Of a DNA stretch of 5,164 nt, positions 3,972-5,164 are shown one piece after another. How positions within the stretch are numbered: position 1 is the first letter of the stretch; every line of letters begins with the position of its first letter. The stretch is from an uncultured Eubacteriales bacterium (GTDB taxonomy: Bacteria > Bacillota_A > Clostridia > Oscillospirales > Oscillospiraceae): the NCBI GenBank assembly GCA_949451265.1, contig CASTQR010000129.1, positions 1 to 5,164 of the forward strand. Reading direction: 5' to 3'. A program made the translations under genes and the position numbers. The notes under the pieces were generated by a model. That model worked only from the letters and a program-made list of their open reading frames with translations. It was not told the DNA's origin and did no database searches.

Positions 3972-5164
3972 ATGGCGGAGGAATACCGTTATGATCCCAG
4001 CAGCCAGGAAGGCCAGGGCGGCTCCGGGCCCAGCCAGCAGGGGCCCCAGGGACAGCAGGGATACAATTACGGCTACAAATATAACTACAGCTACGGCTCG
4101 GGCCGGGGGACGGCCCCCGGCGGACAGAGGCCGCCCAGGAAGGACGACAATTGGGGGGAGTGGATCGGCATCGGCGTGATGCTGCTGGTGCTGCCCTTCT
4201 GGTTCTGCAAGGTCATCGGCGTGATCTGGCTGATCCGGAAGCTGGCCGGCATGGACGCCGCCCAAAAGAGCCGCTACAAGCAGGAGGCCAAGCGGGCCGC
4301 GGGGCAGGCCAAGACCACCGCCCGGCAGTTCTTCCAGCAGAACGCCGATGCCGCGGCGGAGGCCGCACGGAAGGCCCAGGAGGCGTCCCGGCGGCAGGGA
4401 CAGGGCCCTGGGGCCGGGGAGCGATCCTACTCCTACCAGTACAGCCAGCCCGGGCAGGAGAAAAAGGCCCAGAGCCAGCCCAAGGCCGATCCCTGGGATC
4501 AGAAGGCCCAGCCGGACGCCTGGAACGTGCGGGATCCCTGGGAAAACAAGCGGAAGAAAGCCAAAAAGGAGGGTGGGGGCACCGGGCTGATTGTGGGCGG
4601 CGGCGTTTTGGCGGCTGTCTTTGGCTTTACCACCTTTGTCCTCAGCATCATCGGCATGGTGGAGGGTGTGGCGGAAATGCTGATCCCCATTGGCATCTGT
4701 CTGCCCTTCCTGGCGGGGGGTGTGGGTATGATCGCCTCCGGCATCGGCAAAAACCGCCGTAGCGAACGCTACCTGAACTATCTCGCTTACATCGGGGCCA
4801 ACCGGGAGGTGGATCTGGTGCCCATGGCCGCCGCCTTTGATGTGTCCGTGGGCAAGCTGTGCAAGGATCTGCGGCGGATGCTGGCCAAGGGCATCCTGCC
4901 CACCGGGTATCTGGATCTGGCGGAGGGCAAGCTGTTCCTCACCGAGATGGGCTACCACGCGCCGGAGCCCGTCCGCCGGGAGGAACCCGTCCAGGAGACC
5001 CCCCAGGAGGCCGCCGCCCGGGAGGACGATATCCTCCGGGAGATCCGGCAGGTGAACGATGAGATCCCCGACGAGATCATGAGCGCCAAGATCGACCGGA
5101 TCGAGGAGATCACCGGGAAGATCCTGCGCTACCAGAAGGAGCACCCCAACAAGGAGGGGCAGCT
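3972..5164 (+). CDS. XpaC-family (5-bromo-4-chloroindolyl phosphate hydrolysis) membrane protein, 3' end cut off
   Basis: This frame runs 397 codons to the window edge without a stop. Residues 1-60 form a hydrophilic tail rich in Gln, Gly and Tyr (YNYGYKYNYSYG at 31-42). A hydrophobic segment covers about 63-88. Residues 95-142 are an Ala/Gln/Lys/Arg-rich likely helix, then a second low-complexity stretch with SYSYQYSQ (152-159). Two more membrane segments lie at about 203-227 and 236-257. Residues 262-327 resemble a small winged-helix-like module (VSVGKLCKDLRRMLAKGI, 291-308). The end, from about 350 (LREIRQVNDEIPDE, then IDRIEEITGKI at 374-384), matches the start of the XpaC C-terminal region, which in the family continues into a conserved YYLPT segment. 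XpaC genes are often followed by a TelA/YaaN toxic-anion-resistance gene, as in Bacillus subtilis xpaC-yaaN, so one may lie just downstream. The biochemical role of XpaC is poorly defined. Family assignment is fairly sure, function is not. Confidence 0.8.
   Translation, partial: MAEEYRYDPSSQEGQGGSGPSQQGPQGQQGYNYGYKYNYSYGSGRGTAPGGQRPPRKDDNWGEWIGIGVMLLVLPFWFCKVIGVIWLIRKLAGMDAAQKSRYKQEAKRAAGQAKTTARQFFQQNADAAAEAARKAQEASRRQGQGPGAGERSYSYQYSQPGQEKKAQSQPKADPWDQKAQPDAWNVRDPWENKRKKAKKEGGGTGLIVGGGVLAAVFGFTTFVLSIIGMVEGVAEMLIPIGICLPFLAGGVGMIASGIGKNRRSERYLNYLAYIGANREVDLVPMAAAFDVSVGKLCKDLRRMLAKGILPTGYLDLAEGKLFLTEMGYHAPEPVRREEPVQETPQEAAAREDDILREIRQVNDEIPDEIMSAKIDRIEEITGKILRYQKEHPNKEGQ

Noticed and set aside
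3795..5144. A 449-codon minus-strand open frame opposite the XpaC-family gene
   Set aside because: The + strand frame has a promoter, ribosome site, membrane segments and family motifs. The antisense translation is low-complexity Gly/Leu/His/Pro, typical of a GC-rich shadow.

Overview
This window looks like chromosomal DNA from a high-GC member of the Clostridia, most plausibly an Oscillospiraceae-type gut anaerobe (Flavonifractor, Intestinimonas or Lawsonibacter-like). That placement is an inference. It rests on the GC-rich coding sequence, strong AGGAGG-type ribosome sites, sigma-A promoters in AT-rich gaps, a stand-alone C-terminal transketolase subunit, a copper-amine-oxidase-N-domain envelope protein and an XpaC-family gene. 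I see no mobile element, CRISPR array, tRNA or rRNA.

Layout, left to right. (1) The 3' part of a transketolase C-terminal subunit gene on the + strand (1-559), closed by a strong GC hairpin terminator. (2) A non-coding spacer of about 240 bp (605-844) between convergent genes, with a terminator at each end. It is more AT-rich than its surroundings and carries six GTGGAA motifs (five forward, one reverse), three of them tightly clustered and DnaA-box-like. (3) A minus-strand group, transcribed right to left: a DUF5655-like small protein (3792-3397), then cinA (3341-2052), then a membrane-anchored protein with a copper-amine-oxidase-N-like domain and a degenerate polysaccharide-deacetylase-like domain (2039-885), ending at a hairpin terminator. 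(4) A divergent intergenic region (3793-3971) with a near-consensus + strand promoter. (5) An XpaC-family membrane protein gene starting at 3972 and running off the right edge.

The cinA gene has a near-consensus promoter of its own whose -35 hexamer overlaps the stop codon of the DUF5655 gene. cinA and the envelope gene are only 12 bp apart, and the second gene's Shine-Dalgarno overlaps the cinA stop codon, so the two are probably co-transcribed. CinA is predicted to act in nucleotide repair and salvage (NMN deamidation). The neighbour is an exported or surface protein, so their pairing has no obvious shared pathway.

The least ordinary features are the GTGGAA-box cluster in a spacer that needs no promoter, the deacetylase-like domain lacking its catalytic motifs, and the composite XpaC-family protein with a Tyr/Gln/Gly-rich N-terminal tail. 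I found no convincing evidence for a wholly new multi-gene system.
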